Source of the DNA: Rhodovulum sp. 12E13
Lineage (GTDB): Bacteria; Pseudomonadota; Alphaproteobacteria; Rhodobacterales; Rhodobacteraceae
DNA: 42,926 nt
Assembly: GCF_003340565.1 (NCBI RefSeq)
Contig: NZ_QPLK01000024.1
Coordinates: forward strand, 1 to 42,926
Reading direction: 5' to 3'
Made by a program: the position numbers and the translations under genes. Shown piece after piece: positions 27,899 through 36,938 of this stretch. Within the stretch, counting starts at the first letter, position 1, and each line of letters opens with the position of its first letter. Below the pieces are notes generated by a model. It did no database searches and was not told the DNA's origin. It was given only the letters and a program-made list of their open reading frames with translations.

Positions 27899-28636
27899 AT
27901 GGGCGAGGCGCGGCAGAAGACGCTGGTGCTGACCGGGGCGAGCCGGGGGATCGGGCACGCCACGGTCAAGCGGTTCTCGGCCGAGGGGTGGCGGGTGCTG
28001 ACCTGCTCGCGCCAGCCGTTCGATTCGCGCTGCCCGTGGCCGGGCGGCGAAGAGAACCATGTGCAGGTCGATCTCGCCGACCCGCACGACACGATGCGCG
28101 CCATCGAGGTGATCCGCGAGAAGGTCGACGGCAAGCTGGAGGCGCTGGTCAACAATGCCGGCATCTCGCCCAAGGGCGAAGACGGCGCGCGGCTGAACAC
28201 GATCGACACCGACCTCCGGACGTGGGGCAAGGTCTTTCACGTCAACTTCTTCGCCCCCATCGTTCTGGCCCGCGGTCTGGTGGACGAGTTGTGGGAGGCG
28301 CGCGGCGCGGTGGTCAACGTCACCTCGATCGCCGGCAGCCGGGTGCACCCGTTCGCGGGCGCGGCCTATGCCACGTCGAAGGCGGCGCTCGCGGCGCTGA
28401 CGCGCGAGATGGCGCACGATTTCGGGCCCCTCGGCGTGCGGGTGAACTCGATCGCGCCGGGCGAGATCGAGACCTCGATCCTGAGCCCCGGGACAGAGAA
28501 GATCGTGGACACGCTGCCGCTCAGGCGCCTCGGCCAGCCCTCGGAGGTGGCCGACGTGATCTTCTTCCTGTGCTCGGGGGCGTCGACCTACGTCACCGGC
28601 ACCGAGATCGAGGTGAATGCGGGCCAGCACGTGTAG
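27899..28636 (+). CDS. Short-chain dehydrogenase/reductase
   Basis: A 245-residue classical SDR. The nucleotide motif GASRGIG (13-19), NNAGIS, the catalytic Ser in VTSIAGS and YATSK (YxxxK) are present, as is the final YVTGTEIEVNAG strand. Substrate is unknown. It is the only plus-strand gene between argB and engB and lies 7 bases from the engB stop (tail to tail). The frame is open further upstream, but ATG 27899 has the best binding site. Confidence 0.9.
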   Translation: MGEARQKTLVLTGASRGIGHATVKRFSAEGWRVLTCSRQPFDSRCPWPGGEENHVQVDLADPHDTMRAIEVIREKVDGKLEALVNNAGISPKGEDGARLNTIDTDLRTWGKVFHVNFFAPIVLARGLVDELWEARGAVVNVTSIAGSRVHPFAGAAYATSKAALAALTREMAHDFGPLGVRVNSIAPGEIETSILSPGTEKIVDTLPLRRLGQPSEVADVIFFLCSGASTYVTGTEIEVNAGQHV

Positions 28637-28643
28637 ACGGGCC

Positions 28644-29294
28644 TCAGGCGAGAGTGGCGATGATGGCGCGCAGCGTCGCGATCCCCTCGCCCTTTTCCGA
28701 CGAGGTGAGGACGAGTTCGGGAAAGGCCGCCGGGTGCGGCTGGAGCTTTTCGCGGACCTGGGCGAGGATGCGCTCGCGCTCGGCCGCCTTGATCTTGTCG
28801 GCCTTGGTCAGCACCGTCTGGAAGGGCACGGCGGCGCCGTCGAGCATCGACAGGATCTCCTCGTCGACCGGCTTGATGCCGTGACGGGCGTCGATCAGCA
28901 CGAAGGCGCGGCGCAGCGAGGGGCGGCCGGCGAGGTAGGCGCGCAGCAGGCGCTGCCAGCGCTCCACCACCGGCAGGGGCGCCTTGGCGAAGCCGTAGCC
29001 CGGAAGATCGACGAGGTAATGGCTCTCGCCGAGGGTGAAATAGTTGATCTCCTGGGTGCGGCCCGGCGTGTTTGAGGTGCGCGCGAGGCCCCTGGTGCCC
29101 GTCAGTGCGTTGATCAGGCTCGACTTGCCGACGTTGGAGCGCCCGGCGAAGCACACCTCGAGACGGTCGGCCGGTGGGAGCCCGTCCATCGCGACGACGC
29201 CCTTGAGGAAGTCCGCGCCGCCGGCGAAGAGCTTGCGGCCCGCCTCGGCGGCCTGCGGATCGGGCGGCTCGGCGAGGGGGAAGGGAAGGCTCAT
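28644..29294 (-). CDS. engB: Ribosome biogenesis GTP-binding protein EngB/YsxC
   Basis: A 216-residue GTPase needed for 50S assembly. G1 is GRSNVGKSS, G3 DLPGYG, G4 TKAD and G5 SSEKG, with SNTPGRTQ as switch I. The frame runs further upstream, but the start at 29294 overlaps the MOSC stop by ATGA. Confidence 0.94.
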   Translation of the reverse strand: MSLPFPLAEPPDPQAAEAGRKLFAGGADFLKGVVAMDGLPPADRLEVCFAGRSNVGKSSLINALTGTRGLARTSNTPGRTQEINYFTLGESHYLVDLPGYGFAKAPLPVVERWQRLLRAYLAGRPSLRRAFVLIDARHGIKPVDEEILSMLDGAAVPFQTVLTKADKIKAAERERILAQVREKLQPHPAAFPELVLTSSEKGEGIATLRAIIATLA

Positions 29295-30043
29295 GGCAGG
29301 GTGACTGCCGCGCCTTCGGCGATCTCGCCGCCCTCGACCACGCGCGCGTAGACGCCGAAATCCTCGTGGTCCCAGGAGCGCAGGGCAGCGAGCGTGTCGC
29401 GGTCGCGCCGGCCGCTCTCGGGGTTGGCGGCGGTCGCCATGCAGCGCGTGATCCGTTCCTGCACTTCGAGCACCGCCTCGCCGATCCGCAGGCACTGACC
29501 GGGCCAGTCGAACTCTTCCCACGGCGCGAGGCCGTCGAGCCAGAGATTGCCGCGCCAACGGTGGATCGAGAGGCCCGGATCGCCCAGGCGGTCGGCCACG
29601 GCGCGGTGGCTGGCGCAGTTGTTCACCGCGACCCAGGGCTCGGGCACGTCGGTCAGCGCGGTGTCGGCCGAGACGAGGCCGGTCGGCGGCGGGAAGCTCT
29701 CGGGCCAGAGCGGCCCGAGCCAAGCGACCAGGGCGGCCGAGGCAGCCGCGTCTTCCGGGTCTATCTCGATCTCGTCCTGTTCGGGATGCGCCAGCGTCAG
29801 ACGCCCCGTATCGGGATCGTGGGTCGAGGTCACCGCCATCAGTGCCGGCGCGCTCACCCCGCGCAGGAAGTTGCCCTTTGGCGCCCAGGTGCCGTCGAAG
29901 CGGGCGTTCGCATGGGTGACCGCCCAGCGCCGGTCGAGGGGCAGGGGCGCGCCCGCCTCGAGGACGACCGCAGGCAGGCGCTCGCGCGAGAGCGCCTTGA
30001 CCGGGTGGCGCCAGATCTGCGCGAGGCGGGGTGCGCCGCTCAC
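29291..30043 (-). CDS. MOSC-domain protein
   Basis: A 250-residue protein with an N-terminal MOSC beta-barrel (LAQIWRHPVKALSRERLPAVVLEAGAPLPLDRRWAV) and the C-terminal MOSC domain with the conserved Cys in ITRCMATAANPESG. MOSC proteins carry sulfur to the molybdenum cofactor or bind it (as mARC and YcbX do). The substrate is not known. It lies 10 bases after yidC and overlaps engB by ATGA, an order often seen in Rhodobacterales. Confidence 0.88.
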   Translation of the reverse strand: MSGAPRLAQIWRHPVKALSRERLPAVVLEAGAPLPLDRRWAVTHANARFDGTWAPKGNFLRGVSAPALMAVTSTHDPDTGRLTLAHPEQDEIEIDPEDAAASAALVAWLGPLWPESFPPPTGLVSADTALTDVPEPWVAVNNCASHRAVADRLGDPGLSIHRWRGNLWLDGLAPWEEFDWPGQCLRIGEAVLEVQERITRCMATAANPESGRRDRDTLAALRSWDHEDFGVYARVVEGGEIAEGAAVTLP

Positions 30044-30053
30044 GTCAGCAAGC

Positions 30054-31904
30054 TCACTTCGCGTCGGGTTTCGACTTGCGGAAGCTCGACGCGATGTTGC
30101 CGAACAGGTCGGGCTTGTATCCCTGGCTGCGCATGATCGCGTATTGCTGCGCGAAGGTGAGCACGTTGTTCGCGATCCAGTAGACCAGCAGACCGCTGGC
30201 GAAGCCGCCGAGGATGAACATGAACACCCATGGCATCCACGCGAAGATCATCTGCTGCGTGGGGTCGGTCGGCGCGGGATTGAGCTTCTGCTGGAGCCAC
30301 ATCGACACGCCGAGCACGATCGGCAGGATGCCGATGAAGATCAGCGCGAGCAGCGACTCGGGCGGCGGCGCCTGCCACGGGAACAGGCCGAACAGGTTGA
30401 AGATCGAGGTCGGGTCGGGCACCGAGAGGTCGCGGAACGGGCCGAACCACGGCGCGTGGCGCAGCTCGATCGTGACGAAGATCACCTTGTAGAGCGAGAA
30501 GAAGATCGGGATCTGCAGAAGGATCGGCAGGCAGCCCGACGCCGGGTTCACCTTTTCCTTCTTGTAGAGCTCCATCATCTCCTTCTGGAGCTTCTGGCGG
30601 TCGTCGCCGGCGCGCTCCTTGATCTTCTCCATCTCGGGCTGGAGTTCCTTCATCTTGGCCATCGACACGTAGGACTTGTAGGCCAGCGGCAGCAGGAGCG
30701 CCTTGATCAGGAGGGTCAGGGCGATGATCGACCAGCCCATGTTGCCGATCCAGATATTGAGGAAGTGCAGAACCGCGAAGATCGGCTTGGTCAGGAAGAA
30801 GAACCAGCCCCAGTCGATCGAATCGAGGAAGTTCACGATGCCTTCCTCGTTCTGGTAGGTGCGGATCACTTCCCATTCCTTGGCGCCGGCGAACAGGCGC
30901 GAAGTCTGCTCGGCGGTCGCGCCGGGGGCGAGGTCCAGCGTGGGGTAGATCGCGCGGGTCTGGTAGATGTCGGGGCCCGGCTGGTAGAGTACCGCGAGCG
31001 TCGAAGTGACGCCCTGCTGCGGGATGAGCGAGGTCATCCAGTACTTGTCGGTGAAGCCGATCCAGCCCTGCTCGACCCCGCCGAACACCTCGCCGGGCAC
31101 GCCGAGCTGGGGCGATACGTCGAAATCGGCGACCTGATCGTACTTGAAGCCGCCCTCGACGAGTTCGTCGTTGACCCAGCCGACGACGCCCTCGTGAAGG
31201 ATGAAGAAGTTGGCGAGATCGTCGGGCAGGCCGTGGCGGGCGATGATCCCGTAGGGCGCGGCGCGGCGGGCCTCCTGCGTGGGGTTCTCGACCGACTGCG
31301 TCACCTCGAAGAGATAGGCGTCGTCGACCGTGATCGTCCGGCGGAAGATCAATCCCGACGGGCTGTCCCAGCGCAGGACGACGGGGGTGTCGGGGGTAAG
31401 CACGTTACCCTGCTCGACCTGCCACATCGTGTCGGTGCCGGGCACGTCTTCGGCCGTCAGCCCGCCGCCGGGCGCCCAGCCGTAGAGCGCGTAGTAGGCG
31501 CCGTCGGTGCCGACGGGCGACAGCAGCGTGACATCGGGGCTGTCGTCGGCCAGCGTCTCCTGGTAGCGGGTCAGGTCGAGGTCGTCGATCCGGCCGCCGA
31601 GAAGCGAGATCGAGCCCGACAGGCGCGGCGTGTCGATCTCGATGCGCGGGGCGTCGGCAACCTCCGATGCCGCGGCATCGGGCTGTGGTGCGGCCGGTTC
31701 CGATCCGCCGCCCGTCTCCGCGCTGCCGGGCACCGAGGCGATGGGCGCGCCCGTCGCAGGGTCGACGGTCGGGGCCTGTTCGGAGGCGACGGGCTGCTCC
31801 GCCGGCGGCACGGGCTCTTCCGGCGGGAAGAGCAGGAACCACACCAGGATGACGAGAAAGCTCAGGGCCGTGGCCAGGATGAGGTTCTTGTTCTGATCGT
31901 CCAT
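30054..31904 (-). CDS. yidC: Membrane protein insertase YidC
   Basis: A 616-residue YidC. It has an N-terminal helix (about 6-26), a Pro/Glu/Ala-rich linker, a large periplasmic domain (about 75-340), and the C-terminal five-helix insertase core with IIALTLLIKALLLPLAYKSY (holding the groove Arg-equivalent region), KMKELQPEMEKIKERAGDDRQKLQKEMMELYKKEKVNPASGCLPILLQIPIF, and the last helices ending in the basic KSKPDAK. It inserts proteins with or without SecYEG. In most relatives it follows yidD directly; here ttcA and an EAL gene lie between. Confidence 0.97.
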   Translation of the reverse strand: MDDQNKNLILATALSFLVILVWFLLFPPEEPVPPAEQPVASEQAPTVDPATGAPIASVPGSAETGGGSEPAAPQPDAAASEVADAPRIEIDTPRLSGSISLLGGRIDDLDLTRYQETLADDSPDVTLLSPVGTDGAYYALYGWAPGGGLTAEDVPGTDTMWQVEQGNVLTPDTPVVLRWDSPSGLIFRRTITVDDAYLFEVTQSVENPTQEARRAAPYGIIARHGLPDDLANFFILHEGVVGWVNDELVEGGFKYDQVADFDVSPQLGVPGEVFGGVEQGWIGFTDKYWMTSLIPQQGVTSTLAVLYQPGPDIYQTRAIYPTLDLAPGATAEQTSRLFAGAKEWEVIRTYQNEEGIVNFLDSIDWGWFFFLTKPIFAVLHFLNIWIGNMGWSIIALTLLIKALLLPLAYKSYVSMAKMKELQPEMEKIKERAGDDRQKLQKEMMELYKKEKVNPASGCLPILLQIPIFFSLYKVIFVTIELRHAPWFGPFRDLSVPDPTSIFNLFGLFPWQAPPPESLLALIFIGILPIVLGVSMWLQQKLNPAPTDPTQQMIFAWMPWVFMFILGGFASGLLVYWIANNVLTFAQQYAIMRSQGYKPDLFGNIASSFRKSKPDAK

Positions 31905-31951
31905 CAGCGGGGCACCGGTCGTCCGAGGGAGGGAGGAGAAGGTCGTCGTCG

Positions 31952-31980
31952 CTTCAATCGGTCAGGGCCGCGAAGGTCAA
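31952..31980 (-). promoter_or_regulatory. Probable yidC promoter
   Basis: Minus strand TTGACC (31975-31980) and TTGAAG (31952-31957) are 17 bases apart, about 48 bases before the yidC ATG. This suggests that yidC-MOSC-engB has its own promoter. Confidence 0.4.
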
Positions 31981-32369
31981 GAGCAAAGCCCGATGCGGGC
32001 GCCGCGCCGCGCCGTCGCGCCGGAGTTGAAGTGGGCATCGGGGCGCGCCTTGCCAAGATCGGCGCCGGTCGGCAGGGCGTCTTGTATGCGAGCCGAAGCA
32101 GGATAGGCGCCACCGGCCGGCCACCAGGTGGAAGGGCGAGCCGCGGCCGACGGCACCGACATCGACGGTATCGGCATCATCTGTATCGCATTGGCCGGGG
32201 CGCGAGGCGCGTCGGCCGGGGCGAGGGTTGTGCTGCGGGCTGGCGGACCCGGTGCGGCGCGTTCGGCCGGAGCGCAGAGTGCGCCGGCGCAAGCGCCCTG
32301 CACGGGCGCCCCCCCGCGGGCGGCCCGGCGAACGTGCAGCCCCCCCCAACGGGGCGGTCGCCGCGCCGT
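31981..32369. other. Unassigned stretch between yidC and the EAL gene
   Basis: The whole spacer is 465 bases (31905-32369). It holds no gene I can support. A minus-strand frame of 108 codons (31977-32303) is Pro/Ala-rich, contains rare ATA codons and has no family. A 7-bp inverted repeat CTGCACG/CGTGCAG (32298-32304, 32333-32339) encloses a GC-rich loop, and C-runs of 7 and 8 occur at 32309-32315 and 32340-32347; these may form the 3' end of the EAL message. The rest shows nothing clear. Confidence 0.3.
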
Positions 32370-33923
32370 TCAGGCCGACAGGCTCGAGGCGGCGTCCTCG
32401 CTGTCGAGCCGTGCAGCGTAGCTCTCGAGCCAGGCCTCGGCCTCGTCCAGAGGCATCGGGCGGGCGAGCAGGTAGCCCTGGATGTGGCCACATCCCATCG
32501 AGGCGAGCAGTGCGCGCTCGGCCCGCGTCTCGACCCCCTCGGCCAGCGTGTCGAGATCCAGTTTCTCGGCCATCGAGAGGATCGCGGCGACCATCTTGTG
32601 CTGGGCCGGGTCGGCGTCGATCCGGGTGACGAAGGAACGGTCGATCTTCAGCCGCGAGACGGCGAAGCGGCGGATCGAGGCGATCGAGGCCGAGCCGGTG
32701 CCGAAATCGTCGAGGTCGATGGCGCAACCGAGCGTGGCGAGGCCGGCGATGTTGGCCGAGACGGCGTCGTCGTCCGGGGCGGCGACGACCGTTTCGAGCA
32801 CCTCGATCGCAAGCCGCTCGGGCGCGAGGTCGAAGCGGTCGAGTTCCCATCTCACCCGCTCCACGAGACGGGGATTGCGCAGCTCGGCCGAGGAGAAGTT
32901 GACGCCGATGCGCGGCACGTCGAGACCCTCGCGATCCCACCGGCGCAGGGCGGAGAGGCCGTTGAACAGCATCACCTCGCCGAGCCGCTCCATCTTGCCG
33001 GTCGCCTCGGCGGTGGGCAGGAAATCGGCGGGAGGAATGATGCCGCTTTTGGGGTGATTCCAGCGCGCGAGAGCCTCCATTCCCGTGACGCGGCCGGTTT
33101 GCGCGCAGACCTGCGGCTGGAACCATGGCACGATCTCGCCCTCGTCGATGGCCCGGCCGATATCGTCGGCCAGGGCGCGCCGATGGGCAGCGCGGCCGCG
33201 CATCTCGGCCGAATAGGCGCGCACCGCGCCCTCGCCCACGAGCCGCGCCTCGTCGAGCGCGGTCACGGCGGCCTCGAGAAGCGCCTCGCCCGTGCGTTGC
33301 GGGGCGCGTCGCTCCAGGCAGAAGCCGGCCGAGAGGGTGACATAGACGCTGCCGGAATCGACGCTGACGGGCTCGCTCGCCGCGCCCTGCAGCCGTTCGA
33401 CGGTGCGCAGCGCGAGGTCCATCCCCGCGTTGCGGACGGGTGCGAAGAGCACGGCGAAGCGGAACTCGCCGATCCGGCCCACCCGGTCCCCCGAGCGCGC
33501 CGCCGAGGCGAGGCGGTCGGCGGTGCGGCACAGCACGGTCTCGAGCCCGGCGGGGCCGAGCCGGGCGGCCAGCTGCGGCCCGTGGTCGATCTCGAAGGCG
33601 ACCACGATCGCCGTCTCGGCCTCGGATCCGATGGACACGAGCGAGTCGTCGATCTCTTCGGTGAGCCCGTCGCGCGTGAGGTGGCCCGTCAGCCCGTCGA
33701 CCTGCCGCTGGTCGCGGTCGAACAGGCCCGACAGCACCAGCAGGAGCGGCACGGTCAGCGCGACGATCATCAGCACGCCCTGAAGGCCGAACCATGCCCC
33801 CGCCAGCATGAGGGCGGGAGCGAAGGCGAGCAGCTGGGGGCGCAGGAAGGTGCGGCGCAGGGAGCGCGGAAGCCTGCGCTGCCAGCCGCGGATCGGCGTC
33901 GTGCGCTGGCGCGGCGTGGTCAT
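32370..33923 (-). CDS. Membrane-anchored EAL c-di-GMP phosphodiesterase with degenerate GGDEF
   Basis: A 517-residue protein. Two hydrophobic segments (about 30-66) anchor it. The middle (75-240) has a GGDEF-like fold, but the active motif is GRIGEF (149-154), so it should not make c-di-GMP; it may bind GTP or have a structural role. The EAL domain (255-505) keeps the catalytic set: EAL at 283-285, NFSS 342, E374/E377, DDFGTG 405-410, K426 and EGVET 462-466, and the end QGYLLARP. It should hydrolyse c-di-GMP. Regulation of motility or biofilm is inferred from the family. Confidence 0.93.
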   Translation of the reverse strand: MTTPRQRTTPIRGWQRRLPRSLRRTFLRPQLLAFAPALMLAGAWFGLQGVLMIVALTVPLLLVLSGLFDRDQRQVDGLTGHLTRDGLTEEIDDSLVSIGSEAETAIVVAFEIDHGPQLAARLGPAGLETVLCRTADRLASAARSGDRVGRIGEFRFAVLFAPVRNAGMDLALRTVERLQGAASEPVSVDSGSVYVTLSAGFCLERRAPQRTGEALLEAAVTALDEARLVGEGAVRAYSAEMRGRAAHRRALADDIGRAIDEGEIVPWFQPQVCAQTGRVTGMEALARWNHPKSGIIPPADFLPTAEATGKMERLGEVMLFNGLSALRRWDREGLDVPRIGVNFSSAELRNPRLVERVRWELDRFDLAPERLAIEVLETVVAAPDDDAVSANIAGLATLGCAIDLDDFGTGSASIASIRRFAVSRLKIDRSFVTRIDADPAQHKMVAAILSMAEKLDLDTLAEGVETRAERALLASMGCGHIQGYLLARPMPLDEAEAWLESYAARLDSEDAASSLSA

Positions 33924-34014
33924 GGCTCTCCTCCATGCGGCCTGAGGCGGGCGTCGGGAGGACGCTAGGCGCTGGGGGTGGCCAGAGGCTTAACAGGCGC
34001 GGCCCGGTTTTCGC

Positions 34015-34884
34015 TCAATTTTCGGTATCGGGCGTGTCGGCATCGGGCGGCGGGGCGGCGCCCAGCTCGAGCCCGGCGAAATCCCACAGCTTCGGGTCGA
34101 GCAGGTGCGAGGGCCGCGCGTTCATCAGTGCGCGGAACATCACCTGCCGCCGTCCGGGGCTGCTCGCCTCCCATCCGTCGAGGATTCGCTTGACCTGCTG
34201 GCGTTGCAGCCCGTCCTGGCTGCCGCAGAGGTCGCAGGGGATGATGGGATAGCCCATCGCGCGGGAGAATTTCTCGCAATCCGCTTCCGCGACGTGGGCC
34301 AGAGGGCGCAGCACGAACAGGTCGCCCTCCTCGTTGACCAGCTTCGGCGGCATCGTGGCCAGTCGCCCGCCGTGGAAGAGATTCATGAAGAAGGTCTCGA
34401 GAATGTCGTCGCGGTGGTGTCCGAGCACGACGGCCGAGCACCCTTCCTCGCGGGCGATCCGGTAGAGGTGGCCGCGGCGCAGCCGCGAGCAGAGCGCGCA
34501 GTAGGTGCGCCCCGCGGGCACCTTGTCGGTCACGATCGAGTAGGTGTCCTGGTACTCGATGCGGTGCGGCACGCCCATCCGCTCGAGGAACGCGGGCAGG
34601 ACGGTGGCGGGGAAGCCGGGCTGCCCCTGGTCGAGATTGCAGGCGAGCAGATCGACCGGCAGGAGGCCGCGCCATTGCAGCTCGGTCAGCGCGGCGAGCA
34701 GGGTATAGCTGTCCTTGCCGCCCGAGAGGCAGACGAGCCAGCGGGCGCCCCGCGCGTGCACCATGCCGTATTGCTCCACCGCCTCGCGCGCCAGACGCAC
34801 GATGCGCTTGCGCAGCTTGCGGAACTCCGTCGTGGCGGGAGCGCCATGGAACAGCGGGTGGATGTCGTCGGACTCGTCGAGCAT
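34015..34884 (-). CDS. ttcA: tRNA 2-thiocytidine synthetase
   Basis: A 289-residue TtcA that thiolates cytidine 32 in some tRNAs, including tRNA-Arg(ACG) in E. coli, a tRNA also found in this window. The PP-loop SGGKDS is at 54-59, and two CXXC pairs (CALC in [17 protein letters not shown] in IIPCDLCGS) hold the 4Fe-4S cluster. The frame opens further upstream, but the ATG at 34884 gives the family N-terminus. Confidence 0.92.
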   Translation of the reverse strand: MLDESDDIHPLFHGAPATTEFRKLRKRIVRLAREAVEQYGMVHARGARWLVCLSGGKDSYTLLAALTELQWRGLLPVDLLACNLDQGQPGFPATVLPAFLERMGVPHRIEYQDTYSIVTDKVPAGRTYCALCSRLRRGHLYRIAREEGCSAVVLGHHRDDILETFFMNLFHGGRLATMPPKLVNEEGDLFVLRPLAHVAEADCEKFSRAMGYPIIPCDLCGSQDGLQRQQVKRILDGWEASSPGRRQVMFRALMNARPSHLLDPKLWDFAGLELGAAPPPDADTPDTEN

Positions 34885-35002
34885 GGGCGGTCTATGCCAG
34901 AGGGCCGCGTGCGCGGGAAGGGCCCTCGCGCCCATGTCCGGCGTCGTGCGGGGCGCGCGCGTGGTGCCATGCGTATTTGGAACAGAAAGAAGCGGCGGGC
35001 GG

Positions 35003-35022
35003 GGGGCGGCGCCTTTCGCCCC
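35003..35022 (-). terminator. Weak hairpin after yidD
   Basis: GGGGCG/CGCCCC arms lie 21 bases after the yidD stop in the 158-base gap before ttcA, with a TTCTTTCT stretch some distance downstream. It may end the rpmH-rnpA-yidD message. Poor T-run spacing makes this uncertain. Confidence 0.25.
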
Positions 35023-35042
35023 GCCGATGGCTGGCCGCGCGC

Positions 35043-35315
35043 TCAGTCGCGGCGCGGCCGGGCGGAGCGGTGCATGGCATCATGCGAGGGGTCGGCGCCG
35101 GGGACGGGGTCGTAGCCCGATCCGCCCCATGGGTGGCACGAGCCGAGGCGGCGGGCGGCCAGCCATGCCCCGCGCAGGGCGCCGTGCCGCTCCAGCGCCT
35201 CGAGGGCATAGGCCGAGCAGGTGGGCTGGTAGCGGCAGGAATGGCCGAGCCAGGGCGAGAGCAACAGGCGATAGCCCCGCACCGGCAGGGAAAGGAGCCA
35301 TGCGGCGGGGGTCAT
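35043..35315 (-). CDS. yidD: Membrane protein insertion efficiency factor YidD
   Basis: A 90-residue YidD. The signature [47 protein letters not shown] with its three conserved cysteines is complete. It is a small inner-membrane-associated protein that aids YidC. It overlaps rnpA by ATGA, the usual arrangement. Confidence 0.94.
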   Translation of the reverse strand: MTPAAWLLSLPVRGYRLLLSPWLGHSCRYQPTCSAYALEALERHGALRGAWLAARRLGSCHPWGGSGYDPVPGADPSHDAMHRSARPRRD

Positions 35316-35695
35316 GCCGGTGGCTCGGGGTTGCTCTCGCGTCGCGCGGGCGCATGGATGCGGGCGAGCGCGCCGCGCAGGTCGTCGAGCAGCAGGGGGT
35401 AGGGGCGCTCTGCGGTGGCGCCCGGGCGGCCGATCAGCACGTAATCCCAGCCGGCGCGGCCGGCCTCGGGCAGCACCTCGCGTGCGAGGGCGCGCAGCCG
35501 TCGCTTGGCGCGGTTGCGGGCGACTGCATTGCCGACCTTGCGCGAACAGGTATAGCCCACCCTCGCCACCTCGGAAGCGGCCTCGTCGGGCCTGCGCTTG
35601 CGGGCCTGCAGCAGGAAGCCCGCCGTTCCCGCCCGGCGGGCGCGGGCGGCGGCGAGGAACTCGGCGCGGCGCGTGAGGCCAGCGAGCGCGGGCAT
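35312..35695 (-). CDS. rnpA: Ribonuclease P protein component
   Basis: A 127-residue RnpA. The RNR-type motif [28 protein letters not shown] binds the RNase P RNA. It follows rpmH by 41 bases and overlaps yidD, the standard order. The protein is basic throughout. Confidence 0.93.
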   Translation of the reverse strand: MPALAGLTRRAEFLAAARARRAGTAGFLLQARKRRPDEAASEVARVGYTCSRKVGNAVARNRAKRRLRALAREVLPEAGRAGWDYVLIGRPGATAERPYPLLLDDLRGALARIHAPARRESNPEPPA

Positions 35696-35736
35696 GGGAG
35701 ACGGGCCCCGGCCAGGGGCCGGTGCCGGGCCGCGGC

Positions 35737-35871
35737 TCAGGCCGACAGCTTCTTCCGGCCGCGGGCGCGGCGGGCATTGAGAATCTTGCGCCCGGCCTTG
35801 GTGGCCATGCGCGCGCGGAATCCGTGGCGGCGCTTCCGCACGAGGTTGGAGGGCTGGTACGTCCGCTTCAT
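35737..35871 (-). CDS. rpmH: 50S ribosomal protein L34
   Basis: A 44-residue protein that starts [20 protein letters not shown] and ends [10 protein letters not shown], the whole L34 sequence. It is the first gene of the rpmH-rnpA-yidD operon. A sigma-70 promoter lies about 90 bases upstream. The leader carries a small hairpin at 35891-35905. Confidence 0.96.
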   Translation of the reverse strand: MKRTYQPSNLVRKRRHGFRARMATKAGRKILNARRARGRKKLSA

Positions 35872-35960
35872 CTTGCTCGTCTCCGGCAGGGGCCCCGCCG
35901 GGGCCTCTCGTCTGTCACGGGCGGCGGCCGAGGGCCGGCCCGGGGTGTTGCGAAGCCCCG

Positions 35961-35989
35961 CGCATAGGCGGTTCGCGCGGGCAAGTCAA
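35961..35989 (-). promoter_or_regulatory. rpmH operon promoter
   Basis: On the minus strand TTGACT (35984-35989) and TATGCG (35961-35966) are exactly 17 bases apart, about 90 bases before the rpmH ATG. The 326-base divergent gap (35872-36197) contains this promoter, the leader hairpin (35891-35905, GGCCCC/GGGGCC), and towards the other side an AAAGGA site for the next gene. No other gene was seen in it. Confidence 0.6.
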
Positions 35990-36197
35990 CGCGGGCGGGC
36001 GCTTGAAACATCGCCCCGCGCCCGGCGCGGGAATTGTTACAGAAGGCGGGCGAAGACACGCCCGACCTCACGGAAACCGGGTGCGGGCATCAAGGCGGCG
36101 TGAAGGTCGTTTCCGACAGCCTCGCCGTGGCGCATCTAGGGGACAGCCGGCGCCCGCCGCCCGACGACCAGCCGCCGCCCGACGAAAGGATCGCCCA

Positions 36198-36938
36198 ATG
36201 CACGACACCGCCGACGACAGCCGGCCCGACCGCGGCGGCGCCCTGCGCCTCCTGCCCATCGCTGTCATCGCTGCGGTGGCGGTCGGCGGCGCCGTGCTGC
36301 TGGGCGACCGGCTGACCTTCGAGACGCTGGCCGAGCATCGCGAGGCGCTGCTGGCCTTCCGCGACGCCAACTATGCCGCGACGGTCGCCGCCTTCATCGC
36401 CGCCTACGTCGCCATCGTCGCCTTCTCGCTGCCCGGCGCGACGGTCGCCACCCTGACGGGCGGCTTCCTCTTCGCCACCTTTCCGGGCGTCCTTTTCAAC
36501 GTCGCCGCGGCCACGCTGGGTGCCACCGCGATCTTCCTCGCCGCCCGCTGGGGGCTTGGCGAGCGGCTCGCGGCGCGGATGGACGCCTCGGAGGGCATGG
36601 TGAAGCGGATCAAGGCCGGGATCGACGCGAGCCAGTGGGAGATGCTGTTCCTCATACGCCTCGTGCCCGCGGTGCCGTTCTTCGTGGCCAATCTGGTGCC
36701 GTCGTTCGTGGGCGTGCCGCTCTACCGCTTCGCCGTGACGACCTTTCTCGGGATCATTCCGGGCGCGCTGGTCTACACCTCGGTCGGCGCGGGGCTGGGC
36801 GAGGTCTTCGCCGCCGGAGAGACGCCCGACCTCGGCATCATCTTCGAGCCGCAGGTGCTGCTGCCGATCCTCGGGCTCGCGGCGCTCGCAGCTCTGCCGC
36901 TCGTGCTCAAGGCCGTGCGCGGCCGGAAAGGGCTGTGA
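36198..36938 (+). CDS. DedA/VTT-family (TVP38/TMEM64) membrane protein
   Basis: A 246-residue integral membrane protein with an N-terminal helix (about 17-36) and several later helices. The VTT-domain features are LPGATVATLTGGFLFATFPGVLFNVAAATLGATAIFLAARWGLG and IRLVPAVPFFVANLVPSFVGVPLYRFAVTTFLGIIPGALVYTSVGAGLGE. Such proteins have been linked to lipid scrambling or flipping. Its stop shares a base with the next gene (TGATG), so it works with or is tuned to the reductase. ATG 36198 follows AAAGGA. Confidence 0.88.
   Translation: MHDTADDSRPDRGGALRLLPIAVIAAVAVGGAVLLGDRLTFETLAEHREALLAFRDANYAATVAAFIAAYVAIVAFSLPGATVATLTGGFLFATFPGVLFNVAAATLGATAIFLAARWGLGERLAARMDASEGMVKRIKAGIDASQWEMLFLIRLVPAVPFFVANLVPSFVGVPLYRFAVTTFLGIIPGALVYTSVGAGLGEVFAAGETPDLGIIFEPQVLLPILGLAALAALPLVLKAVRGRKGL

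Noticed and set aside
31977-32303. Minus-strand 108-codon frame between yidC and the EAL gene
   Set aside because: Pro/Ala-rich, with rare codons, no binding site and no family; it also overlaps the probable yidC promoter.
29547-33968. Plus-strand open frame of 1473 codons across MOSC, yidC and the EAL gene
   Set aside because: It is antisense to three clear genes, its product is rich in Arg, Gly, His and Asp with no family, and long antisense frames are expected at this GC content.
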